Below, piece by piece: positions 51,035-59,477 of a stretch of DNA of 64,000 bases. Each line of letters starts with the position of its first letter. Position 1 is the first letter of the stretch. The stretch is taken from assembly GCF_026627445.1 (NCBI RefSeq), contig NZ_JAPNLJ010000021.1, positions 1 through 64,000 on the forward strand. Reading direction: 5' to 3'. The notes under the pieces were generated by a model. That model ran no database searches. It had not been told where the DNA came from and worked only from the letters and a program-made list of their open reading frames with translations. Origin of the DNA: Streptomyces sp. H27-H1. Lineage in GTDB: Bacteria; Actinomycetota; Actinomycetes; Streptomycetales; Streptomycetaceae. A program made the position numbers and the translations under genes.

Positions 51035-51760
51035 ATGAACCGAGCACTGATCAGCGCATTCGCGGCCGTGGCGTTAGTCGTGTCCGGGGGGAGCGCCGCC
51101 ACCGCCTCCGACGGCGCTCCGTCGCGCAGCACGCACGGCCCTTGCCAGTACACCCAAACCCCGGACGAGCCGCCGGCACGCCCTGTTCCGCTGCCGCCTG
51201 ACCCGCGGCGCACCCCCAGTCGTGGCACGGTTGATTTGGCAGTTCCGACCAGCCAGGGCCCGCTCCCGCTGCGCTTGGACCGCGCCAAGGCGCCGTGCAC
51301 GGTCCAGAGTTTCCTGCACCTGGCGCGGCATGGGTTCTACGACCGTACGGTGTGCCACCGTCTGACGGCGTATCCGACGCTGAAGGTCCTGCAGTGCGGC
51401 GACCCGACCGGCACAGGTGAGGGCGGGCCGGGATACAAGTACAAGGACGAGCTGCCGGTGGACCTGCCGCCGGCACCGACAGATCCGACCGGCGCGCGCC
51501 GCCTCTACGGCCGTGGCTTGCTGGCGATGGCCAACGCCGGTCCGGACACAAACGGCTCACAGTTCTTCGTCGTCTACGGCGACTCCGCGCTGCGACCGAA
51601 CTACACGGTGTTCGGCACGGTCGGCGCCGATGGCCTGACGACACTCGACAAAGTCGCCGCCGGAGGTATCGAGCCCACCGCGGAGGACCCCGCGCCGGTC
51701 GACGGCCCGCCTGTACTGCGGACCGAGCTGATCCGCGTCCGGCCGTCCTGCCGGCATTGA
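51035..51760 (+). CDS. Secreted cyclophilin-type peptidyl-prolyl isomerase
   Basis: 241 residues from ATG 51035, with GGGAGG upstream. The signal peptide ALISAFAAVALVVSGGSAAT ends near residue 24. The cyclophilin domain covers ~65-235: GPLPLRLDRAKAPCTVQSFL, HLARHGFYDRTVCHRLT (contains the catalytic HRL), GRGLLAMANAGPDTNGSQFF and NYTVFGTVGADGLTTLDKVA. The catalytic Arg and the FFxxxG phrase are intact. It would assist folding of secreted proteins outside the membrane; no lipobox cysteine is present at the cleavage site. Confidence 0.92.
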   Translation: MNRALISAFAAVALVVSGGSAATASDGAPSRSTHGPCQYTQTPDEPPARPVPLPPDPRRTPSRGTVDLAVPTSQGPLPLRLDRAKAPCTVQSFLHLARHGFYDRTVCHRLTAYPTLKVLQCGDPTGTGEGGPGYKYKDELPVDLPPAPTDPTGARRLYGRGLLAMANAGPDTNGSQFFVVYGDSALRPNYTVFGTVGADGLTTLDKVAAGGIEPTAEDPAPVDGPPVLRTELIRVRPSCRH

Positions 51761-52011
51761 CGACCGCGATGTCGGTACGTCCTCGACGAGCGTGCGTGCC
51801 TACGGCCGCCCCCGGCAATCCGTCCCGCTCACGCCCGCCCGGCCACCGGTCCGTCGCGCTCGCCGGCGGCCGCCCACAGCCGGCACGCGGCGCAGCCGAC
51901 GGCAGACCGCCCCGACGGTGCGGTGGTGGCCGCCACCGCTCCTGAGCGGTGGGAAGGCCAGTCTGTCCGGGTCCTGGACCTCACCCCATAGCCAGAGCCG
52001 CCGAGGTACAC

Positions 52012-52042
52012 CGGTCCCGAACCAGAGCCTGGTTCGGGACCG
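52012..52042. terminator. Bidirectional 14-bp hairpin between convergent genes
   Basis: CGGTCCCGAACCAG and CTGGTTCGGGACCG form a perfect 14-bp stem with a 3-nt loop (AGC). It sits between the cyclophilin (+) and STAS (-) genes, so it can end transcription from both. About 34 nt around its left arm (from GAGGTACA) resemble 45892-45926. Confidence 0.8.
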
Positions 52043-52053
52043 CGCGTGCGCCG

Positions 52054-52458
52054 TTAGCCGCAGGGCAACCAGCCGTCAGTGAATTCCGAGAGGTCTCGTG
52101 TGCGCTGCGCGCGTTCCTCGACCAGTCGGCGGAAGCCCGCCACGGGGTACCGTTCGCCGGTGGCCGCGCCACGTCCGCGGATGCCCGCGATGTCGGCCAT
52201 GAGCTGCTGGGGTTGGGCCTGCCAGCCGACGACCAGGACGCGCAGGCCCAGGTTTGCTGCACGCCGGTGCAGGGCCAGGAGGTGGAGCAGGCCGCCTGAG
52301 TCCATGGACACCATGCCGTGCACGTCGACCGTGAGGTCCCGCTCGTCGGCGGTGACGCCGTCCAGCGCCCGCTGGAGCAAGGTGCCCGCGTCCTCGTCGA
52401 GTGTCCCGGTGACGGCGACCAGGACTCTGCCGTAGCGCTGGACGTTCGTAGTGATCAA
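52054..52458 (-). CDS. STAS-domain anti-sigma antagonist-like protein (TTG start)
   Basis: 134 residues. The frame LITTNVQRYGRVLVAVTGTL, then LDGVTADERDLTVDVHGMVS and MDSGGLLHLLALHRRAANLG is a STAS domain. The switch serine would be in MVSMDSGGLL. The start is TTG at 52458, since GGAGGAG lies 6 nt upstream and no ATG or GTG is near the domain start. The C-terminal ~30 residues (RTRDLSEFTDGW) extend past the domain. It would bind an anti-sigma kinase. No partner gene is adjacent. Confidence 0.75.
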   Translation of the reverse strand: MITTNVQRYGRVLVAVTGTLDEDAGTLLQRALDGVTADERDLTVDVHGMVSMDSGGLLHLLALHRRAANLGLRVLVVGWQAQPQQLMADIAGIRGRGAATGERYPVAGFRRLVEERAQRTRDLSEFTDGWLPCG

Positions 52459-52724
52459 TGCGTTCTCCTCCCGCCCGGGGCAGGAAGGCCCTCGGGGCTC
52501 CCCATACTGGCGCGGACTTCCTGAGAGAGGGCGCGGGGCTCGCTGACACTTCAACAGCTCGCTCTGATGGTGGGCGGTTCCAGAGATGTGCACAGAGGCC
52601 AGGGCGTCTTCCCCGGCTACGCCCGGCCGGGCCGTCAGGCAGCGCGGCGGAGAGCAAGGGCGGCGTTGTGGCCGCCGAATCCGAAGGAGTCGCTGAGGGC
52701 CGGCCGCCCGTGCGCGCCGCCGGC

Positions 52725-53985
52725 TCAGGCGGCGGCGAGAACTGGGCCGGAGCGGTGCAGGAAGTCGTTGACCCGTGGTTCTGAGGCCCATGGGGTCAGT
52801 TCGTGGTTGAGGGAGCACAGGTAGTCGTGGGCGCGGGTGGAGCGGACCTGGCTCAGGATGGTGACGGCGCGGTCGCCCATGGTGAGGCCGAGTTCGAGCT
52901 CTCGTGCTCCTAGGTGGGCGGAGGCGACCACCGCGGCACGGATGCCGACAGCCCGGGGGAACACCCCGGATGGCATCACCGCGGCCTCGGCGTCCCAGCG
53001 CAGCACTGCGGCGGGTTTGCCGAGGTCTCTGTGGATTTCGGTGCCGTCGGCGCTGATCCGGCCGTGGGTGAGGTAGGCGATCCACTCGGGGTCGCGGCAA
53101 CCAAATCGGACTGCTCCGAGGTGTGCCTCGCAGGCTGCGAGCGCGGTGGCCGCCGCGCGGGTGTCAGCGGCCTTGCCGTGGGCCCGGGCCTCGGCGAGCT
53201 CGATGAACGCCAGAACGCGGGGGGCGGCGATGTGCCGGGCGCGGTCGTAAGCGCCCTGAGCCATGTCGACGGCGTCCTGTTGGTAGCCGCGCAGGGTGGC
53301 CTGAAGGCTCATTGTGGCCAGCGTGTAGGCGCCCGCCTCCATGCTGCCTGCGGCCCGGGCCAGGCGCAGGGACTGGCCGAAGCCACGTTGAGCGGCCTGG
53401 TGGTGACCCATGTCGAAAGCGGACCAAGCGGCGACGCGTGCGAGTTCGGAGACGGCGGTGAACAGGTCGCGTCCGACCTGTTCGGTGTAGGTGCCTCGCA
53501 GCAAAGGTACGGCTTTGTGGCGCAGACAGTCCGAGACCGCGCCCGCTTTCCAGTTCCCGCCGCCGAATTTGGAGTCCCAGCCGCGGGCCTCCTGGGAGGC
53601 ATCCCACAGTTCAGCCAGGTCGGCGCGGCCGACCCGGCGCGCGCCGGGGTGGCTGATGCGGGGGGCGGGGCCGGTGTCGTCGGGGACAGCGAGCCACCGG
53701 GTGGTGGGGACGGCATAGGCGCCGATGGCGAACCACGAGCTGCCTTGCAGGAAGGTACGACGGCCCACGGCTCCAGTGCTCGGCCGCGGCTCGCAGTGCG
53801 ACGCCCGGGTCTCGGGGGAAATCCAATCCGAGACCAGAGGCCGGTGCGGACACCGCGCTCATGGCCGTCTCGGTGACGGTGACCGGCCGCCCCAGGCATT
53901 GGCCCAGCGCTTTGCCAGGAGCTGGTCGAGGGTGGTATCTCGGAAGCGTCTGCCCGCCTCCTCCCCCAGCACCCCAGCTCACCGG
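52725..53985 (-). pseudogene. XRE/TPR-type regulator lacking its DNA-binding domain
   Basis: From ~53768 to 52725 a continuous frame of 347 residues begins GRRTFLQGSSWFAIGAYAVP and carries helical TPR-like repeats (QAAQRGFGQSLRLARAAGSM, YQQDAVDMAQGAYDRARHIA, ELELGLTMGDRAVTILSQVR). In the family this is the part after a helix-turn-helix of ~70 residues and a linker. The linker (LGRPVTVTETAMSA, GLDFPRDPGVALRAAAEHWS) is present in a different frame up to ~53985, and the HTH is not recognisable. So a frameshift and N-terminal loss separate it from its domain. Probably dead. Confidence 0.6.
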
Positions 53986-54138
53986 TCATGACCTCGGGTG
54001 CGGAACAGGACACGGCGCAAGGTCGGCTGCACCCGCAGCTCCCGCCACCCCGATCGCCGGGATCATCGGCTCCGCGCCCTGACATCTGAGAGTGCCCGCT
54101 GCGGGGTTGACGCCCGGTCCGGAATCGGCGACGCGCTC

Positions 54139-55416
54139 TCACCAGGGCAGCTCCCGCACCTGCTGCAGGCACAGCAGTACGAAGAGCAGCCCTGCCCCCG
54201 CCAGCATCACGTTGCTCAGCAAGCCGTTGCGCCAGTCGGCCGGTGTGCGCGAGGAGTTGAGGAGCCACAGCAGCGTCAGGGCCAGGAACGGCATGAAGAA
54301 GGCGCCGATGACCCCGTACGCGATGACGAGACCGAAGGGCTGGTCCAGGAAGAGCAGGGTCATCGGCGGGAAAGTGAGCCAGAGCAGGTACGCCCGGAAA
54401 GGCAGTGACTTCTCACGACTCGTCCCGGCCGGGGTCAGGGACGGCCGGTACTTCGTCATGAAGTCGGCGAACATCAGGCTCACCCCGTGCCAGACGCCGA
54501 TCAGTGAAGTGAAGGACGTGGCGAAGAAGCCGACCAGGAAGAGCTTGGAAGTCACCGTGCCGTAGCGGTCTTTCAGGATGCCGCTCAGATCGAGCAGGCC
54601 TTTGTCTCCCTTCGCGATCGCCAGCCCCGACGAGTGCAGCACCTCGGCGCCGACGAAGAGCATGGCCACGACGAAGACGCCGGTGGTGATGTAGGCGACG
54701 CGGTTGTCGAGGCGCATCACCTTCATCCAGCCCGCATCCGTCCAGCCCTTGGCGTTGACCCAGTAGCCATACGCGGCGAGCGTGATGGTGCCCCCGACAC
54801 CGCCGATCAGCCCGAGCGTGTAGATCAGCGAACCTTCCGGAAGTACGGGCGCGAGGCCGGCGAAGGCGTCACCGAGGTGGGGCGTGACCCGGATCGCGAG
54901 GTACACGGTCACCAGGAACATGGCGCCGACCATGACCGTCATGACCTTCTCGAAGACGGCGTACCGGTTGAACCATACGAAGACCAGCCCCACCAGGCCG
55001 CACAGGACGGCCCAGCCCTTGAGGTTCATCGTGTCCGGGAAGAGCGCGGCCAGCGGGAGGGCGCTGGAGGACATCGCGGCGGCGCCGTAGACGAAGCCCC
55101 AGACGACTACGTATCCCGCGAAGTAGACGGTGGTCCAGGAGCCGAGGCTGCGCCAGCCGTCGAAGAGGGTGCGGCTGGTGGCGAGGTGCCAGCGGCCTGC
55201 GGCCTCGGCGAGCGAGATCTTGACCAGGCAGCCGATCACCGCCGCCCACAGCAGGGTGTAGCCGAACTTGCTGCCCGCGATGAGCGTGGCGACGAGGTCG
55301 CCGGCGCCGACACCGGTCGCGGCAACAACGATTCCCGGTCCGATGTGCCGCCAACTCGCCTTCCTCGTCGGCGGCTTGCCGCTCTGTTCGGTCCCGACCT
55401 GAGTAGCGTCCGCCAT
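54139..55416 (-). CDS. Nramp-family-like transporter lacking canonical metal-site motifs
   Basis: 425 residues from ATG 55416, with GAAGGTGA upstream. Eleven predicted membrane helices. The fold is clearly Nramp: GPGIVVAATGVGAGDLVATL in helix 1, LLWAAVIGCLVKISLAEAAG RWHLAT in helix 2, and GGVGGTITLAAYGYWVNAKG around helix 6. Typical Mn2+/Fe2+ Nramp proteins have DPGN in helix 1 and MPH in helix 6; here these read GAGD and GGTI. It may therefore carry another ion or substrate. No regulator is adjacent. Confidence 0.85.
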   Translation of the reverse strand: MADATQVGTEQSGKPPTRKASWRHIGPGIVVAATGVGAGDLVATLIAGSKFGYTLLWAAVIGCLVKISLAEAAGRWHLATSRTLFDGWRSLGSWTTVYFAGYVVVWGFVYGAAAMSSSALPLAALFPDTMNLKGWAVLCGLVGLVFVWFNRYAVFEKVMTVMVGAMFLVTVYLAIRVTPHLGDAFAGLAPVLPEGSLIYTLGLIGGVGGTITLAAYGYWVNAKGWTDAGWMKVMRLDNRVAYITTGVFVVAMLFVGAEVLHSSGLAIAKGDKGLLDLSGILKDRYGTVTSKLFLVGFFATSFTSLIGVWHGVSLMFADFMTKYRPSLTPAGTSREKSLPFRAYLLWLTFPPMTLLFLDQPFGLVIAYGVIGAFFMPFLALTLLWLLNSSRTPADWRNGLLSNVMLAGAGLLFVLLCLQQVRELPW

Positions 55417-56322
55417 CCCAGTCACCTTCCCGTTCGCTCTGCGTGACCTGGTTACCGAAGCGGCTCGGCGGACCTCGCGCAAGAGGGCCTGCGCAGTCGC
55501 CGTGCGCGGCGCCGCCCCGGGACGCCCTGCCCAGGGCATCGGTCTGCGCTGATCGCCGACTCCCTCCACCCGGTCCCCCGGGCGCCGAGGGCGAGGGAAT
55601 TGCGGCAGTCCATTGCGGCCCGGCAGCCGGCCAGGAGTTGACGCGCCACCCAGGTGTCCAGCCGCTCGACCGGGCCGGCGGGGTGGACCCACTCGCGGCC
55701 GAGGTCCACCTGATCCAAGGGAGCGGGGGAAGTGCCGACGGGAACGCCAGCGGCGGAGGAAGTGGCGGCGGGGGGTGCAACCGCTCGGCGTCTGGCACTG
55801 TCCTGCGGATGGCGTAGGCATCACGCAGGACCGGTCAGACCCCGCAGTTTGCGGGGTACGCCAACTACGGCGCTCGGTCCTGCGCGTTCTCGCCGGTGCC
55901 CACCCAGGGCAGGTGGTGGAACACGACGCACGCGAATCGAAGGCGAGCGCAGGAGGACGCCGGCCACCAGGGCTCCAGGGCCCCGGCCGCCGTCCGGCGA
56001 ACGGGCCACACAGGCAACGAAATCCGCAGCCAGTCACGCCATCTGCCATGGATTCATAAGTTACCTCCTGGTTCTACAACGAAAAACATGGCTTTCATAC
56101 TTGCGTAACAGCGGCTGGTCCGAGAGTATCTGTGCTGATCGGGCCGCCCGTCGGCCCCGTTCCGCCTCAGCGTCTGGACGTGCACCGGCAACCCCGTGCC
56201 GCCGGCCGGTGCGTGCGCCGCCTGATCCGCGCGGCCGCCCGGACACCCCCACCCCGAGGCCCCCTTCGCGACCCGCCGTCGCATCCCCACTCTCATTCAC
56301 CTACCTCGAAGGCAAGGCAGAG
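55417..56322. other. 906-bp gap with one doubtful small frame
   Basis: No gene is clear. On the minus strand 55452-55718 a frame of 88 residues (MDQVDLGREWVHPAGPVERL, DTWVARQLLAGCRAAMDCRN, SLALGARGTGWRESA) has good GC3 bias for ~55 codons and could be a gene or a fragment. A small hairpin CCCCGC-AGTTT-GCGGGG lies at 55843-55859. The last ~250 bp have a run of AT-rich bases (56050-56100) that may hold the purine-permease promoter. Confidence 0.3.
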
Positions 56323-57744
56323 ATGGCACCACTGACCTCGCGCCGAAGAACCCCGGCCGGCCAGCATCCCGTGGACGAGGTTCTCCCCCTCTCCAAGCTG
56401 ACCCTCTACGGCTTCCAGCACGTCCTGGCGTTCTACGCCGGCGCTGTCCTGGTGCCCATCATCCTGGGCAACAGTCTCGGACTCTCACCGCAGGAACTCA
56501 TCTACCTGATCAACGCCGACCTGGTCACGGCGGGCATCGCCACCGTCATCCAGGCCTGGGGCTTCTGGCGGATCGGCGCCCGCCTCCCGCTCGTCCAGGG
56601 GGCGACCTTCACCGCTGTCTCTCCGATGATCGCCATCGGCCAGGGCGCGGGCGGCGGCACCGCCGGCCTGCTGGTCGTGTACGGAGCCGTGATCACCGGC
56701 GGCATCGCGACCTACCTCCTCGCCCCGTTCGTCGGGCGACTGGCCAAGTACTTCCCTCCCATCGTCACCGGTACCCTCCTCACGGTCATCGGCATCGTGC
56801 TGATCCCCGTGGCGCTCCAGGACGTCGGCGGCGGCTCCGACCTGGTCGGCAGTCCCAGCTACGGGGACCCGGGCAACCTCGCATACGCCGGCGGGACCCT
56901 GCTGTCCATCCTGCTGCTCACCCGCTTCGGCCCTCCCTTCGTGCGCAGCATCGCGGTCCTCGTCGGGTTGGTGGGAGGTACCGCGGTCGCCTGGCTGCTC
57001 GGCGACGTCGACTTCCGACTGGCCGGCGAAGCGCACTGGATCGGCGTCAGCACCCCGTTCCACTACGGCATGCCCCAGTTCTCCGTCTTCCCGATGCTGG
57101 CGATGGTCGTCGTCATGCTCATCACCATGGTGGAGACCACCGGGGACGTGTACGCCATGGGCGAGATCACCGGCCGGGAGGTGGACGGCGACACGGTCGG
57201 CCGGGCGCTGCGCGCCGACGGCGTGGCCACCGTACTCGGCGGAATCTTCAACTCCTTCCCGTACGTTGCCTTCGCGGAGAACATCGGACTGGTCCGGATC
57301 ACCCGGATCACAAGCCGGTTCGTCGTGGTCGCGGCCGGCTTCTTCATGATCCTCCTGGGCCTGATACCCAAGGCCGGCGCGGTGGTGGCCGCCGTCCCGC
57401 ACCCCGTGCTCGGCGGCGCGGCCGTCGCGATGTTCGGAATGATCGCCACGGTCGGCATCCAGATCCTCTCCAAGGCCGACCTCCGCGATGAGCGCAACGC
57501 CCTGATCCTGGCCGTCAGCATCGGCGCCGCCATGCTGCCTACCGTCGTCGGCCCCTTCTTCGACCGCATGCCCACCGAGGTGCGCGCAGTCCTCGGCAGC
57601 GGAATCACGCTCGGCAGCCTCGCGGCCATACTGCTGAACCTCTTCTTCCACGCCTCCGCCGCTCGCGGGGCAGCGGAGGACATCGACTGGGACGGGCTCG
57701 TCGAGCACGACGACGGCATCGGCCGGGAGACCGCCGTCCGCTGA
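56323..57744 (+). CDS. NCS2-family nucleobase (xanthine/uric acid) permease
   Basis: 473 residues from ATG 56323, with an AAGGCAAGG stretch upstream. Twelve to fourteen membrane helices. Family phrases: LPLSKLTLYGFQHVLAFYAG, LPLVQGATFTAVSPMIAIG, MVETTGDVYAMGEITGREVD, and the NCS2 substrate-site segment GIFNSFPYVAFAENIGLVRI. The Glu of TMVETTGD is the ionisable group used in purine transporters such as XanQ and UraA; the closest group is the uric acid/xanthine type. It is coupled by position to the XRE regulator downstream, and the PaoABC-like operon lies 1.7 kb further on in the other direction. Confidence 0.92.
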   Translation: MAPLTSRRRTPAGQHPVDEVLPLSKLTLYGFQHVLAFYAGAVLVPIILGNSLGLSPQELIYLINADLVTAGIATVIQAWGFWRIGARLPLVQGATFTAVSPMIAIGQGAGGGTAGLLVVYGAVITGGIATYLLAPFVGRLAKYFPPIVTGTLLTVIGIVLIPVALQDVGGGSDLVGSPSYGDPGNLAYAGGTLLSILLLTRFGPPFVRSIAVLVGLVGGTAVAWLLGDVDFRLAGEAHWIGVSTPFHYGMPQFSVFPMLAMVVVMLITMVETTGDVYAMGEITGREVDGDTVGRALRADGVATVLGGIFNSFPYVAFAENIGLVRITRITSRFVVVAAGFFMILLGLIPKAGAVVAAVPHPVLGGAAVAMFGMIATVGIQILSKADLRDERNALILAVSIGAAMLPTVVGPFFDRMPTEVRAVLGSGITLGSLAAILLNLFFHASAARGAAEDIDWDGLVEHDDGIGRETAVR

Positions 57745-57755
57745 CCAGTTCCCCG

Positions 57756-57783
57756 CTCCGCGGAACCACACGGCTCCGCGGAG
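57756..57783 (+). terminator. Hairpin between the purine permease and XRE genes
   Basis: CTCCGCGGA and TCCGCGGAG pair perfectly (9 bp) around a 10-nt loop in the 62-bp gap. It can end or attenuate transcription from the permease gene. Confidence 0.55.
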
Positions 57784-57806
57784 CCTCCCACCGAGGTGAC
57801 TCGCAC

Positions 57807-58505
57807 GTGGCCACACCCCCCTTCTCCCCCGCCGAGGCCCAGGCCGCCCGCCTTCGTATCGGCCTGACACACCAGCACATCTCTTCACATATGGCCCAGT
57901 TGGGAGTTCGCCGTCCGCCCGAGGCGGTCGTGGCCTGGGAATCCGGCGCGGCGGCGCCCTCGGAGACCGAGCTCTTCGCCTTGGCCGACGCACTGTGGTG
58001 CCCAGTGCCCGTCCTCATGGCACTGATCCCCAGAACGCTGCGCGAGCACCGCCTGGCCCGACAGTTCACCCAGGAGCGGCTGGCGCAACGGATCGGCCTG
58101 GACGTACAGGAGTACATCAATGCGGAGACCGTCCACCGCTGGACCGGCACCGACCACCAGACCCTGCTACTGGCCGACACGCTCGGCCTGCAGCCGGACG
58201 AACTCCTGCGCATCATCGGCCACGCCGCCAAACTCGTCGACCTCCTGCGCCAAGCCGTCGAAGGCCGTTGGAAGGCACAGCTGACTGTGCTCGCCCGGAC
58301 AGCGGGGGCCGACGAACGCCGCGTGGCCCACGCCCTGCGCACCCTCCACCAGGAGCACGCCCGGTTCAACGAGCGCTACATGGGCCACCTCGTCGCCCGC
58401 AGCGAGAACGCCCGGCTGAAGGAGGTCGCCACCGAACGCGCCCAGTGGCTGCACGCCCTCCCGGACCGTTTCTGGGCCCTCCTCGGCCGCACCCCACACC
58501 CCTGA
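57807..58505 (+). CDS. XRE-family helix-turn-helix regulator
   Basis: 232 residues from GTG 57807, with GAGGTGA upstream. Residues ~10-60 form a divergent helix-turn-helix (LRIGLTHQHISSHMAQLGVR, VVAWESGAAAPSETELFALA) and residues ~75-135 form a second XRE-like unit (RLARQFTQERLAQRIGLDVQ, WTGTDHQTLLLADTLGLQPD). The rest is helical. It follows the purine permease on the same strand after a hairpin and may regulate it. I do not recognise a named regulator. Confidence 0.82.
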   Translation: MATPPFSPAEAQAARLRIGLTHQHISSHMAQLGVRRPPEAVVAWESGAAAPSETELFALADALWCPVPVLMALIPRTLREHRLARQFTQERLAQRIGLDVQEYINAETVHRWTGTDHQTLLLADTLGLQPDELLRIIGHAAKLVDLLRQAVEGRWKAQLTVLARTAGADERRVAHALRTLHQEHARFNERYMGHLVARSENARLKEVATERAQWLHALPDRFWALLGRTPHP

Positions 58506-58534
58506 CAGTGACGGCCGACGGGCTCTACCGGCCC

Positions 58535-58875
58535 ATGACACGGGGAAGATCACCGACTTCGCCGGGGAGGCGGATGCGGATGCGGCCGACGTGGCGGAGC
58601 TGCGGGACTACAAGCCCGTCAAGCGCCTCACGCAGGTTGCGTGCCTGGTACGCAAGGGGCGGATGCGGTTCGCGACGACCTGGCGACGATGTTCTGCAAG
58701 CGCGTGGCGATGAAGACCAAGAAGGGCAAGACCGAGCTGGAGGAGATCCGGCTCGCGGAGCGGGAGATCGTCGAGGCTCTGATCGGCAACTACCGCACGG
58801 TCCTCAAGCACATCGACGCGGGCGGGCCGGCCCAGTACAGCAGGAGTGGGCCCGGTTCGTTTGTGATCCTTCCAA
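58535..58875 (+). pseudogene. Tn3-family transposase relic
   Basis: One frame gives GKITDFAGEADADAADVAEL, RDYKPVKRLTQVACLVRKGR and the next VRDDLATMFCKRVAMKTKKG, KTELEEIRLAEREIVEALIG, NYRTVLKHIDAGGPAQ. This is the DUF4158-region N-terminal part of Tn3-type transposases, with a frameshift near 58665. Everything downstream, including the DDE catalytic part, is missing. It is followed by unrelated sequence. Confidence 0.6.
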
Positions 58876-59104
58876 TTTCGACGCCGTGGTAGTGGTCCAC
58901 GACAGGGAGTACGACAGCGGTCACGGTGCACAGGAGTTCCGGCCGGGCACGGACACGTCGGCTCCGCTGGGCAGAGTGGCTCCACAAGCCGCGAAAAGAG
59001 CCACCACCCAGAGTGGGCGCTGCGGCCTCGGTCCACCCGCGCTGCGCAGGCGGTACTGCGCGGGGATGTTTTCTCACGCGGCGACGGCTGTGGAGGCCGC
59101 GGTG

Positions 59105-59290
59105 GTCACGTCCCTTCGGGGGGGGGGGGGCGCGGCGGGCAGGTCGAGGGTGAAGGTGGTCCCGAGGGTGACCGGGTGCAGGGTCAGAGTGCCTTGGTGG
59201 CGTGTGGCGATGGCCAGGCCCAGGCCGCTGCCGCCCGAGTCGCGGGTACGGGCCTCATCCAGGCGCGTGAAGGGCTCGAAGATCCGCTAG
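59105..59290 (-). pseudogene. Histidine kinase C-terminal relic
   Basis: The minus strand encodes RIFEPFTRLDEARTRDSGGS, then GLGLAIATRHQGTLTLHPVT and TFTLDLPAAPPPP. This is the G1/F/G2 part of a HATPase_c domain from an EnvZ/OmpR-type kinase. A TAG lies immediately before RIFEPF in frame, and a 13-base G run (59118-59130) lies at the 3' end. The rest of the kinase is absent. Confidence 0.65.
59118..59130. repeat. G13 homopolymer
   Basis: Thirteen consecutive G on the plus strand at the 3' end of the kinase relic. Such runs are prone to slippage during replication or to miscounting in sequencing. Confidence 0.85.
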
Positions 59291-59477
59291 CGAGAATCCG
59301 CGGGGGTCAGGGCGACGGTCCAGGCGCTGGCCGTTGACGTCGGCGAGGTGGGTGCGGATGGCTACTGTCGTTGAACTTCAACGGCGACTGGAACGTCCAC
59401 GAACAGCAAGTCGTCGAAGGCGGGTTCCGCGGCACCTGAACGACGAGAGCATGAATGCCGCCCAGCCGCGGGCTGAT

